From: Pseudomonadota bacterium
GTDB lineage: Bacteria; Desulfobacterota; Desulfobacteria; Desulfobacterales; Desulfolunaceae
Reading direction: 5' to 3'
NCBI GenBank assembly: GCA_018818835.1
Contig: JAHIRD010000031.1
Location: 1-64,000 of the forward strand
Length of the DNA stretch: 64,000 bases
Position numbers and translations under genes: made by a program. The number at the start of each line of letters is the position of its first letter. The first letter of the stretch is position 1. Below are positions 26,833 through 34,027 of this stretch, piece after piece. Under the pieces are notes generated by a model that did not search any database, was not told the origin of the DNA, and saw nothing but the letters and a program-made list of their open reading frames with translations.

Positions 26833-27291
26833 ATGAAAATCCTTGATATTCTGCATCCTGATGCCATTCTTCCCGATCTAAAATCACAGGATAAAAAAGG
26901 CATAATCGAAGAACTCGTTGCCCCCTTGGCCCAGATCACAGGAATGGACCACAAAGATCTTTGCCGTGTCCTCATTGAACGGGAGCAATTGGGCAGCACA
27001 GGAATCGGTGAAGGAATCGGCATTCCCCATGGTAAAACAAAAGGCATCGACACCATGGTCATTGCATTCGGCCTCAGTAAAAAAGGGGTTGATTTTGACT
27101 CCATTGATGGTAAACCCACCCATATCTTCTTCACCCTTATTACGCCGGACCAGTCCACAGGCCTTCATTTGAAACTTCTTGCCAGAATTTCGAAATTATT
27201 GAAAAGTGACGGGTTCAAAGCCAAACTGATGGATGCCCCAAGCGCTGATGAAATTCATACAATCATAAAAAATGAAGATGTTGATTTTTAA
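26833..27291 (+). CDS. ptsN: nitrogen PTS IIA component
   Basis: 152 residues. EIIA-Ntr domain with the phosphorylated histidine in GIGIPHGKT (H66). Accepts phosphate from NPr in the nitrogen-related phosphotransfer system and regulates potassium transport, sensor kinases or other partners. The start at 26833 has GGTGG upstream; ATG 26818 is five codons earlier without a ribosome site. Positioned between hpf and rapZ as usual. No EI-Ntr (ptsP) or NPr gene in the window. Confidence 0.93.
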   Translation: MKILDILHPDAILPDLKSQDKKGIIEELVAPLAQITGMDHKDLCRVLIEREQLGSTGIGEGIGIPHGKTKGIDTMVIAFGLSKKGVDFDSIDGKPTHIFFTLITPDQSTGLHLKLLARISKLLKSDGFKAKLMDAPSADEIHTIIKNEDVDF

Positions 27292-27345
27292 ACGGGTAGT
27301 CGGGCTCACCCCAGGAAATACCTTGGGATTCGTCCTGCGGGAACT

Positions 27346-28233
27346 ATGAATAAACTGAATATCATAATCATAACCGGCCTTTCCGGGTCGGGTAAAAGCA
27401 CGGCCATGTCTGCCCTTGAAGATGCAGGATACTACTGCGTTGACAACATGCCCGTCCTGCTGTTCCCGAAATTCCTTGACCTTCCGTTAAAAAGCACTCC
27501 CGGAATTTTAGGTTTGGGTTTTGTCATGGACTTACGGGAAAAAGAATTCATCTCAACCTACCCTTCGGTTTTCAACGACCTGACCCACAAGGGTTATGCG
27601 TTTAAAATCATCTTTCTAGAAGCAGACGAGAACGTTTTGATCAGACGTTTCAGCCAGACCCGTCGCCAGCATCCCTTGAATTCGGGTTCAAAACTGGTTG
27701 ACAGTATCCGCAAGGAACGGGGCCTGCTTTCGGGTCTCAGAAAACTGGCTGACAAAATCATCGACACCTCCCAGTACGATGTTCATAACCTTAAATCCGT
27801 GATAAAATCTATCGCGGAAAAAAGTGTAAACTCCGATTCCATTCGGATTAATATCATGTCTTTTGGTTTTAAGTACGGCATACCCCAGGATTCTGACCTG
27901 GTGATGGATGTCCGATTTCTCCAAAATCCTTTTTTCGTTCCCGAATTAAAACCCTTCTCTGGCCTGAATCAGGATGTAAGGCGTTATGTCCTTGAAAATA
28001 AGGATGCCCCGCAATTTCTTGGCCATTTTCTCACCCTGATCGATTACCTGATTCCCCTCTACAAACGGGAGGGTAAGAGTTATCTGACCCTTTCCGTGGG
28101 ATGTACGGGTGGACGGCATCGGAGTGTTGCAGTGGCCGATACTCTGTACGAACATATCCGTAAGATGGAAGCAAATGTGACCATCACACACCGGGACATC
28201 GGTATGGAGGAGCCTTCGGAGTCAGCCCTTTGA
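27346..28233 (+). CDS. rapZ: RNase adapter protein RapZ
   Basis: 295 residues, matching the family of about 285. Walker A GLSGSGKSTAM and the C-terminal domain with CTGGRHRSVAVADTL. RapZ binds nucleotides and, in enterobacteria, guides RNase E to the GlmZ small RNA to control amino-sugar synthesis. Whether that function is conserved here is unknown; in other lineages the family (YvcJ) has different roles. Follows ptsN by 54 bases. Confidence 0.93.
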   Translation: MNKLNIIIITGLSGSGKSTAMSALEDAGYYCVDNMPVLLFPKFLDLPLKSTPGILGLGFVMDLREKEFISTYPSVFNDLTHKGYAFKIIFLEADENVLIRRFSQTRRQHPLNSGSKLVDSIRKERGLLSGLRKLADKIIDTSQYDVHNLKSVIKSIAEKSVNSDSIRINIMSFGFKYGIPQDSDLVMDVRFLQNPFFVPELKPFSGLNQDVRRYVLENKDAPQFLGHFLTLIDYLIPLYKREGKSYLTLSVGCTGGRHRSVAVADTLYEHIRKMEANVTITHRDIGMEEPSESAL

Positions 28234-28252
28234 CGACATGCGGGGGATTTTT

Positions 28253-28280
28253 TTGACAATCGAAAATCATGCACTATGTT
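28253..28280 (+). promoter_or_regulatory. candidate sigma-70 promoter before the EIIA-Man gene
   Basis: TTGACA (28253-28258), 16 bases, TATGTT (28275-28280). Perfect -35 and partial -10. A nearby TATAGT at 28280 is close to the -10 consensus but too far from the -35. The gene start lies about 70 bases downstream. Confidence 0.35.
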
Positions 28281-28351
28281 ATAGTGTTATTTATGCCGAA
28301 TTTTTTTACGGCCTTTGACCTTAAACTGAACAAAACACCCAGAGGAAATAT

Positions 28352-28759
28352 ATGATCGGTATCGTCCTTGTTACCCATAGTCAGCTTGGTTATTCCCTGA
28401 TAGAAACCGCTGAGTTTATCCTGGGTTCCAAAACGGAATCCGTAACATCGGTTTCCATCAACATCAAGGAAAACGTGGACGAACTTCGAGACAAAATATC
28501 CAAGGCCATCAAGCAGGTCGATAAAAAAACCGGTATATTGATCTTAACGGACATGTTCGGTGGAACGCCATCCAACTTAAGTTATTCCTTCCTTGAAGAC
28601 GGCCGTGTGGAAGTCATTTCCGGCGTAAACCTGCCCGTGCTTATCCGGGCTGTGGGCCTCCAGAATGAAGAAGACCTGAGCCAAGTGGCCAAAAACCTTG
28701 TTGCCTCAGGTAAGCGGAGCATCTCCCTTGCAAGCGGTATTCTCAAAGGCAGTAACTAA
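28352..28759 (+). CDS. PTS sugar transporter subunit IIA, mannose-family (EIIA-Man-like)
   Basis: 135 residues. The fold starts MIGIVLVTHSQLGYSLIETAEFILG, with the phospho-accepting histidine H9, and contains LTDMFGGTPSNLSY typical of the EIIA-Man/dihydroxyacetone kinase phosphotransfer family. No EIIB, EIIC or EIID neighbours are present, so it is more likely a regulatory phosphocarrier in the nitrogen-PTS context (gene order ptsN-rapZ-EIIA-Man-like recurs in Deltaproteobacteria, recalled, not checked). Separated from rapZ by about 120 bases. Confidence 0.88.
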   Translation: MIGIVLVTHSQLGYSLIETAEFILGSKTESVTSVSINIKENVDELRDKISKAIKQVDKKTGILILTDMFGGTPSNLSYSFLEDGRVEVISGVNLPVLIRAVGLQNEEDLSQVAKNLVASGKRSISLASGILKGSN

Positions 28760-29153
28760 CCGATTTATAATTATCTATCTGCGGGATGACCTGATGAAAA
28801 ACACCTGTGTTTCAGGCATCATACGGCCACTTTTCTTTTGGTAGGATATATCCCGGATATTTCGTTGATGTTTCAAGCAGAAGGAATTTAAAGTGTTCTT
28901 CTTGACAAGAACATTCCCTTTGCTTTAAAAGTGTCAAGATATATTTTTTCTAAAAGGGATTGCTCTGACCTTTTTACTGTAACAAAGCAATACAGAATGA
29001 CCCTTTTCGTTTTAAATAATTCATTGGAAAATCCGGAAAATTGATTGAGCCACATGACCTGGCCATGGACAGGGTCTATGTTCGGACCAAGGTGATTCTC
29101 TTTTTTCAGGACCATGTTTAATTTTTTATATACACGATGATCTGGAGGCAGAA
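28760..29153. other. intergenic region before gap
   Basis: 394 bases without a supported gene. TTGACA at about 28901 with TTAAAA 17 bases later could be a weak promoter for gap. Small minus-strand frames here are not supported by a ribosome site or a recognisable product. No hairpin terminator was clear after the EIIA gene. Confidence 0.5.
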
Positions 29154-30158
29154 ATGACTGTAAAATTGGGTATTAACGGTTTTGGACGTATTGGACGTGT
29201 TGTATTCAGGGCCGCTCTTCAGCACCCTGACGTTGAAGTGGTGGCCATCAATGATCTTACGGATACAAAAACCATCGCTCACCTTCTTTCCTATGATTCT
29301 GTTCATGGCCGATTCCCCCACAAAGTTGAAGCCGGAGAGAATTCCATTGAAGTGGATGGAAAAAGCATTGCCGTGAGCGCCATCAAGGACCCTTCTGCAC
29401 TACCCTGGGCAAAAGAAGGCGTTGACATTGCAGCCGAATGCACAGGCCTGTTCAGGGACCGTGACAACGCATCCAAGCATCTTGCAGCTGGCGCAAAAAA
29501 AGTTATTATTTCAGCACCGGCGACAAATCCGGATATCACAATTGTTCTGGGTGTCAATCAGGATATGTATGATCCCAAAAAACACGCGATCATTTCAAAC
29601 GCGTCCTGCACGACCAATTGTCTTGCCCCCATTGCCAAAGTCATGCACGAGAATTTCGGTATTGTCAGCGGCCTGATGACCACGATCCATTCCTACACCG
29701 GTGATCAGCGAATCCTTGACGCGCCCCATAAAGACCTTCGTCGAGCCAGGGCGGCTGGTCTTTCCATGATTCCAACCACCACAGGCGCAGCAAAAGCCGT
29801 TGCCCTTGTTCTTCCTGAATTGAAAGGAAAACTAAACGGCCTTTCTTTACGAGTCCCCACACCCAACGTATCCATTGTGGATCTGGTGGTCACGGTTGAA
29901 AAATCGGGATTGACTGTTGCAGATGTCAACGACGCCCTCAAAGCTGCATCCGAAGGCCCGCTCAAAGGCATCCTGGGTTATTCGACTCTGCCCCTGGTAT
30001 CCAGTGACTTTAACGGATCCCCCCTGTCTTCCATTGTGGACGCCATGTGCACCGATGTGATCGGTAACATGGTCAAAGTCATGTCCTGGTACGACAACGA
30101 GGTGGGATATTCCTCACGCATGGTGGATCTGGCAGCCCTCATCGGCTCCCAGCTTTAA
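29154..30158 (+). CDS. gap: glyceraldehyde-3-phosphate dehydrogenase
   Basis: 334 residues. Rossmann start [18 protein letters not shown], catalytic Cys in [12 protein letters not shown] (near residue 152), catalytic His in the [10 protein letters not shown] segment, and substrate segment [17 protein letters not shown]. Converts glyceraldehyde 3-phosphate to 1,3-bisphosphoglycerate. The ND after the second strand suggests NAD rather than NADP. AGGCAG-like ribosome site. Transcribed with tpiA and secG, which follow at 74 and 12 bases. Confidence 0.96.
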   Translation: MTVKLGINGFGRIGRVVFRAALQHPDVEVVAINDLTDTKTIAHLLSYDSVHGRFPHKVEAGENSIEVDGKSIAVSAIKDPSALPWAKEGVDIAAECTGLFRDRDNASKHLAAGAKKVIISAPATNPDITIVLGVNQDMYDPKKHAIISNASCTTNCLAPIAKVMHENFGIVSGLMTTIHSYTGDQRILDAPHKDLRRARAAGLSMIPTTTGAAKAVALVLPELKGKLNGLSLRVPTPNVSIVDLVVTVEKSGLTVADVNDALKAASEGPLKGILGYSTLPLVSSDFNGSPLSSIVDAMCTDVIGNMVKVMSWYDNEVGYSSRMVDLAALIGSQL

Positions 30159-30232
30159 CGTAAAAACCCTGGTTTTTTTATATAAACCCGGGACAAAAGG
30201 GGCTGATTTCCCCCCCCATTTAAGGAATGACT

Positions 30233-30991
30233 ATGGCAAAAAGAAGACCCTTGATCGCCGGTAACTGGAAAATGTTCAAATCATGCCAGGACGCTGTTGA
30301 TACAGCACGGCTTCTTGCTGGCTTGGCCTCTGGCGCTGATCATACGGACATTATGATCGCCCCATCATTCACATCACTTTTCCCTGTATCCCAGGTTCTC
30401 AAGAGCTCAGCCATTGCTCTGGGTGCCCAGAATCTCCATTGGGAAAAAGAAGGTGCATTTACAGGAGAAATCTCTGCCGATATGCTCCATTCCTGCGGGT
30501 GCAGCCATGTGATTATCGGGCATTCCGAACGAAGGCAGTTTTTTGGTGAATGTGACGAAACAGTCAACAAGCGGATCGCGTGTGCTGTGTCCAACCACCT
30601 TGTACCGGTTTTCTGTATCGGAGAAACTGAAATTGAAAGAGAACAAGATAAAACGATGAATATCCTTGACAAACAGGTCAAAGACGGGTTAAAAGGACTC
30701 GGTTCTGATGAACTGAAGGCACTTGTTCTGGCTTATGAACCTGTCTGGGCCATCGGGACCGGTAAAACAGCCACACCCGATCAAGTTCAGGATGTTCATT
30801 TATTTCTTCGTTCTTTGATTGGCGATGTTTATGGGATTGAATTTGCTAAATCCATCAGAATTATTTATGGAGGAAGCGTTAAACCTGCAAATATCTCTGA
30901 GCTTATGATGCTTGAAGATGTTGACGGTGCTCTTGTGGGAGGCGCCAGTCTTGATGCAGAAACCTTCAACAAAATTATTCGTTTTAAATAA
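30233..30991 (+). CDS. tpiA: triose-phosphate isomerase
   Basis: 252 residues. Interconverts dihydroxyacetone phosphate and glyceraldehyde 3-phosphate. Motifs: GNWKMFKS at the start (Lys), catalytic His in GHSERRQFF, catalytic Glu in LAYEPVWAIGTGK, phosphate loop GGSVKPANISEL and GALVGGASLD. The ATG at 30233 is used since AAGGA is six bases upstream; the ATG at 30227 is too close to it. Clustered with gap, as usual for glycolysis operons. Confidence 0.96.
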   Translation: MAKRRPLIAGNWKMFKSCQDAVDTARLLAGLASGADHTDIMIAPSFTSLFPVSQVLKSSAIALGAQNLHWEKEGAFTGEISADMLHSCGCSHVIIGHSERRQFFGECDETVNKRIACAVSNHLVPVFCIGETEIEREQDKTMNILDKQVKDGLKGLGSDELKALVLAYEPVWAIGTGKTATPDQVQDVHLFLRSLIGDVYGIEFAKSIRIIYGGSVKPANISELMMLEDVDGALVGGASLDAETFNKIIRFK

Positions 30992-31003
30992 ACGGCATTA
31001 ACT

Positions 31004-31375
31004 ATGACATTTATAATCGTTTTAACGACAGTATTTCATATATTCGCTTGTCTGGCTCTGGTCATGATTGTTCTTCTCCAGACAGGAAAAGGAGCTGACA
31101 TCGGAGCCTCCATGGGAGGAGCCGGAAGTCAGGCATTGTTCGGTTCCAGTGGAACAACGACCCTGCTCAGCAAAATCACTACGGGGATTGCGATCCTCTT
31201 TATGCTGACATCTCTTTTTCTGGCCTATCATTCAGGCCATCGAACAACAGAGTCACTGATGGATGATGTCACGCCCGTCGTGGAACAAACCGTTCCCGGG
31301 GCAACCATTCCTGATGCGGCACCTGTTGAAACGCCTGCCGGATCGGAGCCGACTCTCCCTGAATCCGCAGAGTAA
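31004..31375 (+). CDS. secG: preprotein translocase subunit SecG
   Basis: 123 residues. Two transmembrane helices ([20 protein letters not shown] and [20 protein letters not shown]) separated by [23 protein letters not shown], the SecG hallmark. The C-terminal tail of about 40 residues is Pro/Glu-rich. Accessory subunit of the SecYEG channel. It follows tpiA by 12 bases (common gap-tpiA-secG order) and precedes tRNA-Leu by 11 bases. Confidence 0.93.
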   Translation: MTFIIVLTTVFHIFACLALVMIVLLQTGKGADIGASMGGAGSQALFGSSGTTTLLSKITTGIAILFMLTSLFLAYHSGHRTTESLMDDVTPVVEQTVPGATIPDAAPVETPAGSEPTLPESAE

Positions 31376-31386
31376 AAAGCTTAAAT

Positions 31387-31471
31387 GCCGAAGTGGCGGA
31401 ATTGGTAGACGCGCACGGTTGAGGGCCGTGTGGGGCGACCCGTGGGAGTTCAAGTCTCCCCTTCGGCACCA
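31387..31471 (+). tRNA. tRNA-Leu (GAG)
   Basis: 85 bases including encoded CCA. Acceptor stem GCCGAAG/CTTCGGC, D arm with GG, anticodon stem CACGG/CCGTG and loop TTGAGGG with anticodon GAG at 31421-31423, long variable arm as expected for class II Leu tRNA, T arm GGGAGTTCAAGTCTCCC. Its 3' end is the integration site of the element that follows. Confidence 0.97.
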
Positions 31472-31481
31472 TACATATGAA
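31451..31481 (+). repeat. attL-like direct repeat at the tRNA-Leu 3' end
   Basis: 31 bases from within the T arm to just past the tRNA. They recur at 32984-33014 with two mismatches. The shared core includes CCCCTTCGGCACCAT and CATATGAA. It marks the left boundary of an integrated element that used the tRNA 3' end as attachment site. Confidence 0.85.
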
Positions 31482-31482
31482 G

Positions 31483-31502
31483 ACCCCTGCAAACGCGGGG
31501 GT
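31483..31502 (+). terminator. terminator after tRNA-Leu
   Basis: An eight-base-pair stem (31483-31490 with 31495-31502) and four-base loop, followed by TTTCTATTTT. It lies just inside the left end of the element, so it may have come in with it. The second, stronger terminator at 33013-33043 beyond the right repeat is probably the original one. Confidence 0.75.
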
Positions 31503-31584
31503 TTTCTATTTTATCAGACAGTTACATCCCCCAGATCTGCCTTTTACACAAAGTTGATACACAATCACCAAGGCGGTCTACCCC

Positions 31585-31941
31585 ATGGCTTCAACCTACC
31601 TCATTCACACACCATCACCTTATTGTTTCCGTTTGATAGTACCCCTTAATCTAAGGCCCCATATCGGGTTAAGTGAGATTCGACGGAGTCTAAAGACCAG
31701 AAGTCTAAGTCTGGCAAAAGAACGTTCACATCACATCGTTGGTCGTTTACAAAAGCTATTCAGGAATATCAGAAAAGACAAAGGGACCACCATTATGAAT
31801 CAATTAACCCGTGACCATATTCAAGGCATTATCAGGGATTATATCTGGGAGTCTCTTGTTGTGTCTTCATATTACTTTCCATATTTTTTCTGGTGGTTTT
31901 GTCAAAGGTTAAGCCAGTATCACATTGTATACTCTATTTAA
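31585..31941 (+). pseudogene. truncated tyrosine integrase (N-terminal domain only)
   Basis: 118 codons. Residues 1-90 resemble the N-terminal region of phage-type tyrosine recombinases ([46 protein letters not shown], then a second start near MNQLTRDHIQGIIRDY). The catalytic domain with R-H-R-Y residues is absent; after IRDYIWESL the sequence becomes hydrophobic and ends. Typical of an integrase at the tRNA-proximal end of an island, later truncated by deletion. It points away from the tRNA. Confidence 0.75.
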
Positions 31942-32062
31942 ATTGTGGGGTATACTACTGGTAAAAAGTTCTTGAAGAAATCCCATGAATTGTTTACAGG
32001 TGGTAAGATGTATGTCCAACTCAATAGAGATATTACTGATGGTTATTTATTAGGAGAGGGCC

Positions 32063-32485
32063 GTGAGAAGATCCAAAGCAGAAGCTTACCTAATCACATG
32101 GGCTATAATAATCGGATTGCCAATCTATTTTATTTCAAAAGCAGTTGAAACAGATCGATTGTGGGGGCTTATAGGCAGGCTATCTATAATTGCTGGCATA
32201 GTAGTTTTGTATAGAGCTGTTATATGGATGATCAAAAAAGACTCTCTAATGGATAAATACCAGGACGATTCTCTTGTTAGTAAACTGATGAAAAGGGATA
32301 TTTGGGTTGGGCAAACATCAGAACAGTTGCTTGATTCACTTGGTAAGCCTCAAGACATAGACGAAAAATTCTTAATGACAAAGAAGAAGGAAATCTGGAA
32401 ATACAATCACAAGAGCGGTAATCGGTTCGGCTTACGCATCACCTTAGATAATGATGTTGTTGTTGGATGGGATCATAAGTGGTGA
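32063..32485 (+). CDS. small membrane protein of the element, unknown function
   Basis: 140 residues. GTG start with AGGAGA upstream. Two transmembrane helices in the first 60 residues (YLITWAIIIGLPIYFISKAV and GRLSIIAGIVVLYRAVIWMI). The cytoplasmic or periplasmic C-terminal 75 residues (GQTSEQLLDSLGKPQDIDEK, KKEIWKYN, FGLRITLDNDVVVGWD) resemble the small BamE/SmpA- or DUF2845-like fold of one helix pair and strands. No catalytic motif. Lies in the mobile remnant, so it is probably cargo. Confidence 0.6.
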   Translation: MRRSKAEAYLITWAIIIGLPIYFISKAVETDRLWGLIGRLSIIAGIVVLYRAVIWMIKKDSLMDKYQDDSLVSKLMKRDIWVGQTSEQLLDSLGKPQDIDEKFLMTKKKEIWKYNHKSGNRFGLRITLDNDVVVGWDHKW

Positions 32486-32523
32486 CATTGGGAGGCATGT
32501 ACTTCAACTAAAAAGGAGGCACT

Positions 32524-32874
32524 ATGGATCTAAAGGACTTTGTGTCAGGAACTATTGTTCAGATAGTCGATGGGATTATCGATGCTCAAACACAGTGTCG
32601 ATCTAAAGGGGTAATAATTAACCCTCTTTTGGCAACAAATAATACATTCAAAGATGATAGTGCGCATAGGACTCGTGATGGTAAGGTCGCTCAAGTTGTT
32701 AAATACGATGTTGCGTTGACAGTCAAAGATGAAGCAGAGGTTAAAGGTGGATTTGCTATTGTCGCTGGTGCTTTCTCGTTAGGTAGTGCAGGAAAATCAG
32801 GTTCGGAGGACTCTTCAATTAGTCGTATAAGATTTAATGTACCAATCGTTCTACCTAGTGACGAAAAACCTTGA
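32524..32874 (+). CDS. small protein resembling trypsin-co-occurring domain 2 (trypco2)
   Basis: 116 residues, ribosome site AAGGAGG. An amphipathic N-terminal helix (LKDFVSGTIVQIVDGIIDAQ) and a beta-rich core (VVKYDVALTVKDEAEVKGGF, then GAFSLGSAGKSGSEDSSISR, then IRFNVPIVLPSD). The layout resembles the trypco2 family, small domains occurring in predicted bacterial conflict systems. This is recall, not a search. If right, it could signal a partner lost from this remnant. No catalytic residues are apparent. Confidence 0.5.
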   Translation: MDLKDFVSGTIVQIVDGIIDAQTQCRSKGVIINPLLATNNTFKDDSAHRTRDGKVAQVVKYDVALTVKDEAEVKGGFAIVAGAFSLGSAGKSGSEDSSISRIRFNVPIVLPSDEKP

Positions 32875-32962
32875 CAATAACCCTTCCAAATAGGAACAAG
32901 ATCTTTACACAATCTTTCGAAGTATGGCAGGTGTGTTCGTTTGTAAGTCCTTGTATTTACGT

Positions 32963-33014
32963 GTGGAAGACGACCCGATTAATCAAGTCGCCCCTTCGGC
33001 ACCATTCATATGAA
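32963..33014 (+). repeat. attR-like direct repeat with partial tRNA-Leu copy
   Basis: 32984-33014 repeats 31451-31481 with two mismatches. Upstream, GTGTGG and CGACCCG also match the tRNA, so the right end holds about 40 bases of a decayed tRNA-Leu 3' half. It cannot fold as a full tRNA. Together with the left repeat it defines the element. Confidence 0.8.
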
Positions 33015-33043
33015 AAGGCCTTGGTAATTTCCCAAGGCCTTTT
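33013..33043 (+). terminator. strong terminator beyond the element
   Basis: A perfect 12-base-pair stem (33013-33024 with 33032-33043, seven-base loop) ending in a run of eight T. Probably the original tRNA-Leu/secG operon terminator, displaced by the insertion. Confidence 0.9.
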
Positions 33044-33438
33044 TTTTTGAGTTTAACTCTAATGGATATCGGTATATATTCTCAGGTGTATTTTCACCAT
33101 GAAACACATGAAGAAAAGCAATTTAATTTTTTAACACCCATTTGCTATGGTCACTTAAGGGCACGATGCTTCGTGCCCGTGCTTGCATCTCGACAGCGGA
33201 CTTTTGAATCATCCCAAAATGCATGTTTGGCAACCTTTTTAAAAGGTTGGCCCCCGGCAGGGATAATCTTTTGCCCTTCTTCGTGCTACTATCTCGTAAA
33301 ATTTAGTTTTTTTTGCTGGAAGTTGTTTGCAATACCTAAATTTTATTTGTTATTTCATGATCTTATACTTATAGAACAACATTTATGGATAGACATCAAA
33401 CTGTTCACATCCCCCTTGGGGGGATGCTCATAAATTTT

Positions 33439-33524
33439 TCTCACAAAGGCACAAAGGTCACAAAGAAAAAACTATTATTCCCAAGCCTTTAGCCCTTCTC
33501 TGTGATCTTTGTGCCTCCGTGAGA
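33439..33524. repeat. inverted repeat pair 1
   Basis: Arms 33439-33467 and 33496-33524, 29 bases each, 25 of 29 positions matching (four mismatches), with a 28-base spacer. Arm content is built on CACAAAGG-like words repeated every 8-9 bases. Confidence 0.85.
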
Positions 33525-33586
33525 GACCAGGCTTTTTGCTTTTTGGCCCTTAGTGCGCATCCCCCATGGGGATGCTGTTTTTGTTA

Positions 33587-33671
33587 TCTCACAGAGACAC
33601 GGAGGCACAGAGAAAAACGTTTTGCTTTACCGTTGTCACATAAACCTCTGTGTCTTTGTGCCTCTGTGAGA
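33587..33671. repeat. inverted repeat pair 2
   Basis: Arms 33587-33612 and 33646-33671, 26 bases each with 22 matching, 33-base spacer. The arms read like CACAGAGA/CACGGAGG words, related to pair 1. Confidence 0.85.
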
Positions 33672-33786
33672 GGCCTGCTTTTTGGTTGTGGCTTTGCCGC
33701 GCTGTGCTCTTCGTGTCCTTCGTGGTTAAACCGTTTTTTTATTTCGTTTCCAGGCAAAGCCTGGAAACTTAAATTTTTTTTTATTC

Positions 33787-33864
33787 ACCATGAAGGTCAT
33801 GAAGGACATGAAGTTTAGGGTGGAGATGTTTTCTTTTCTTCATGAACTTCATGCTCTTCATGGT
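33787..33864. repeat. inverted repeat pair 3
   Basis: Arms 33787-33813 and 33838-33864, 27 bases each with 23 matching, 24-base spacer. The left arm repeats CATGAAGGN at nine-base intervals. A different word family from pairs 1 and 2. Confidence 0.85.
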
Positions 33865-34027
33865 AAACTTTTTTTTCTTTTTTTAAACCACCCGTTCGCG
33901 TAGCTCACTGAAGGGCACGAAGAAAAGCATGCCTCCGGTTGCAAGATTTTAAAAATCTGGATCGGTCTTCGCCAAGGCTTCGCCCCGACACGCAAATGGG
34001 TCATGCTCACCGTGAACAAGTAAATGA

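Larger units (their letters stand above)
31451..33014 (+). mobile_element. remnant of a tRNA-Leu-integrated genetic element
   Basis: A 1.5-kb segment between direct repeats (31451-31481 and 32984-33014). It starts with an integrase stub, then two small genes, with lower GC and different style from the flanks. The right end carries a partial copy of the tRNA-Leu 3' half (about 32963-33004), which is normal for integration by recombination at a tRNA. The integrase lacks its catalytic domain, so the element cannot move by itself. Cargo function unknown. Confidence 0.75.
33050..34027. other. gene-free inverted-repeat island
   Basis: About 980 bases with no supported gene. It contains three pairs of 26-29-base imperfect inverted repeats (listed separately) plus perfect hairpins such as GGGCACGA/TCGTGCCC (33159-33178) and GTTTCCAGGC/GCCTGGAAAC (33746-33768) and short CATCCCC/GGGGATG palindromes. 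All are short frames with biased composition, so they are not read as genes. Confidence 0.7.

Noticed and set aside
28253-28290. TTGACA with TATAGT as a sigma-70 promoter
   Set aside because: Spacing of about 21 bases is too long, so the TATGTT alternative with 16-base spacing was kept instead, at low confidence.
28888-29115. Minus-strand frame of 75 codons upstream of gap
   Set aside because: No ribosome site, no homologous motif; overlaps the probable promoter region of gap.
31945-32148. Open frame overlapping the small membrane protein gene
   Set aside because: Weak start, different frame from the gene with AGGAGA and two clear TM helices.
32963-33004. Second tRNA gene at the right end of the element
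   Set aside because: Only the 3' half of a Leu tRNA is seen, with mutations; no D or anticodon arm, so it is an attachment-site remnant.
33407-33432. CATCCCCC/GGGGATG palindromes as rho-independent terminators
   Set aside because: No T-run follows and no gene ends nearby; they belong to the inverted-repeat island.
33094-34027. Short open frames with His/Gly/Glu-rich translations in the repeat island
   Set aside because: They follow the inverted-repeat words (HHEGHEGHEV-like strings), have no ribosome sites and no known family, so they are translation of repeats.
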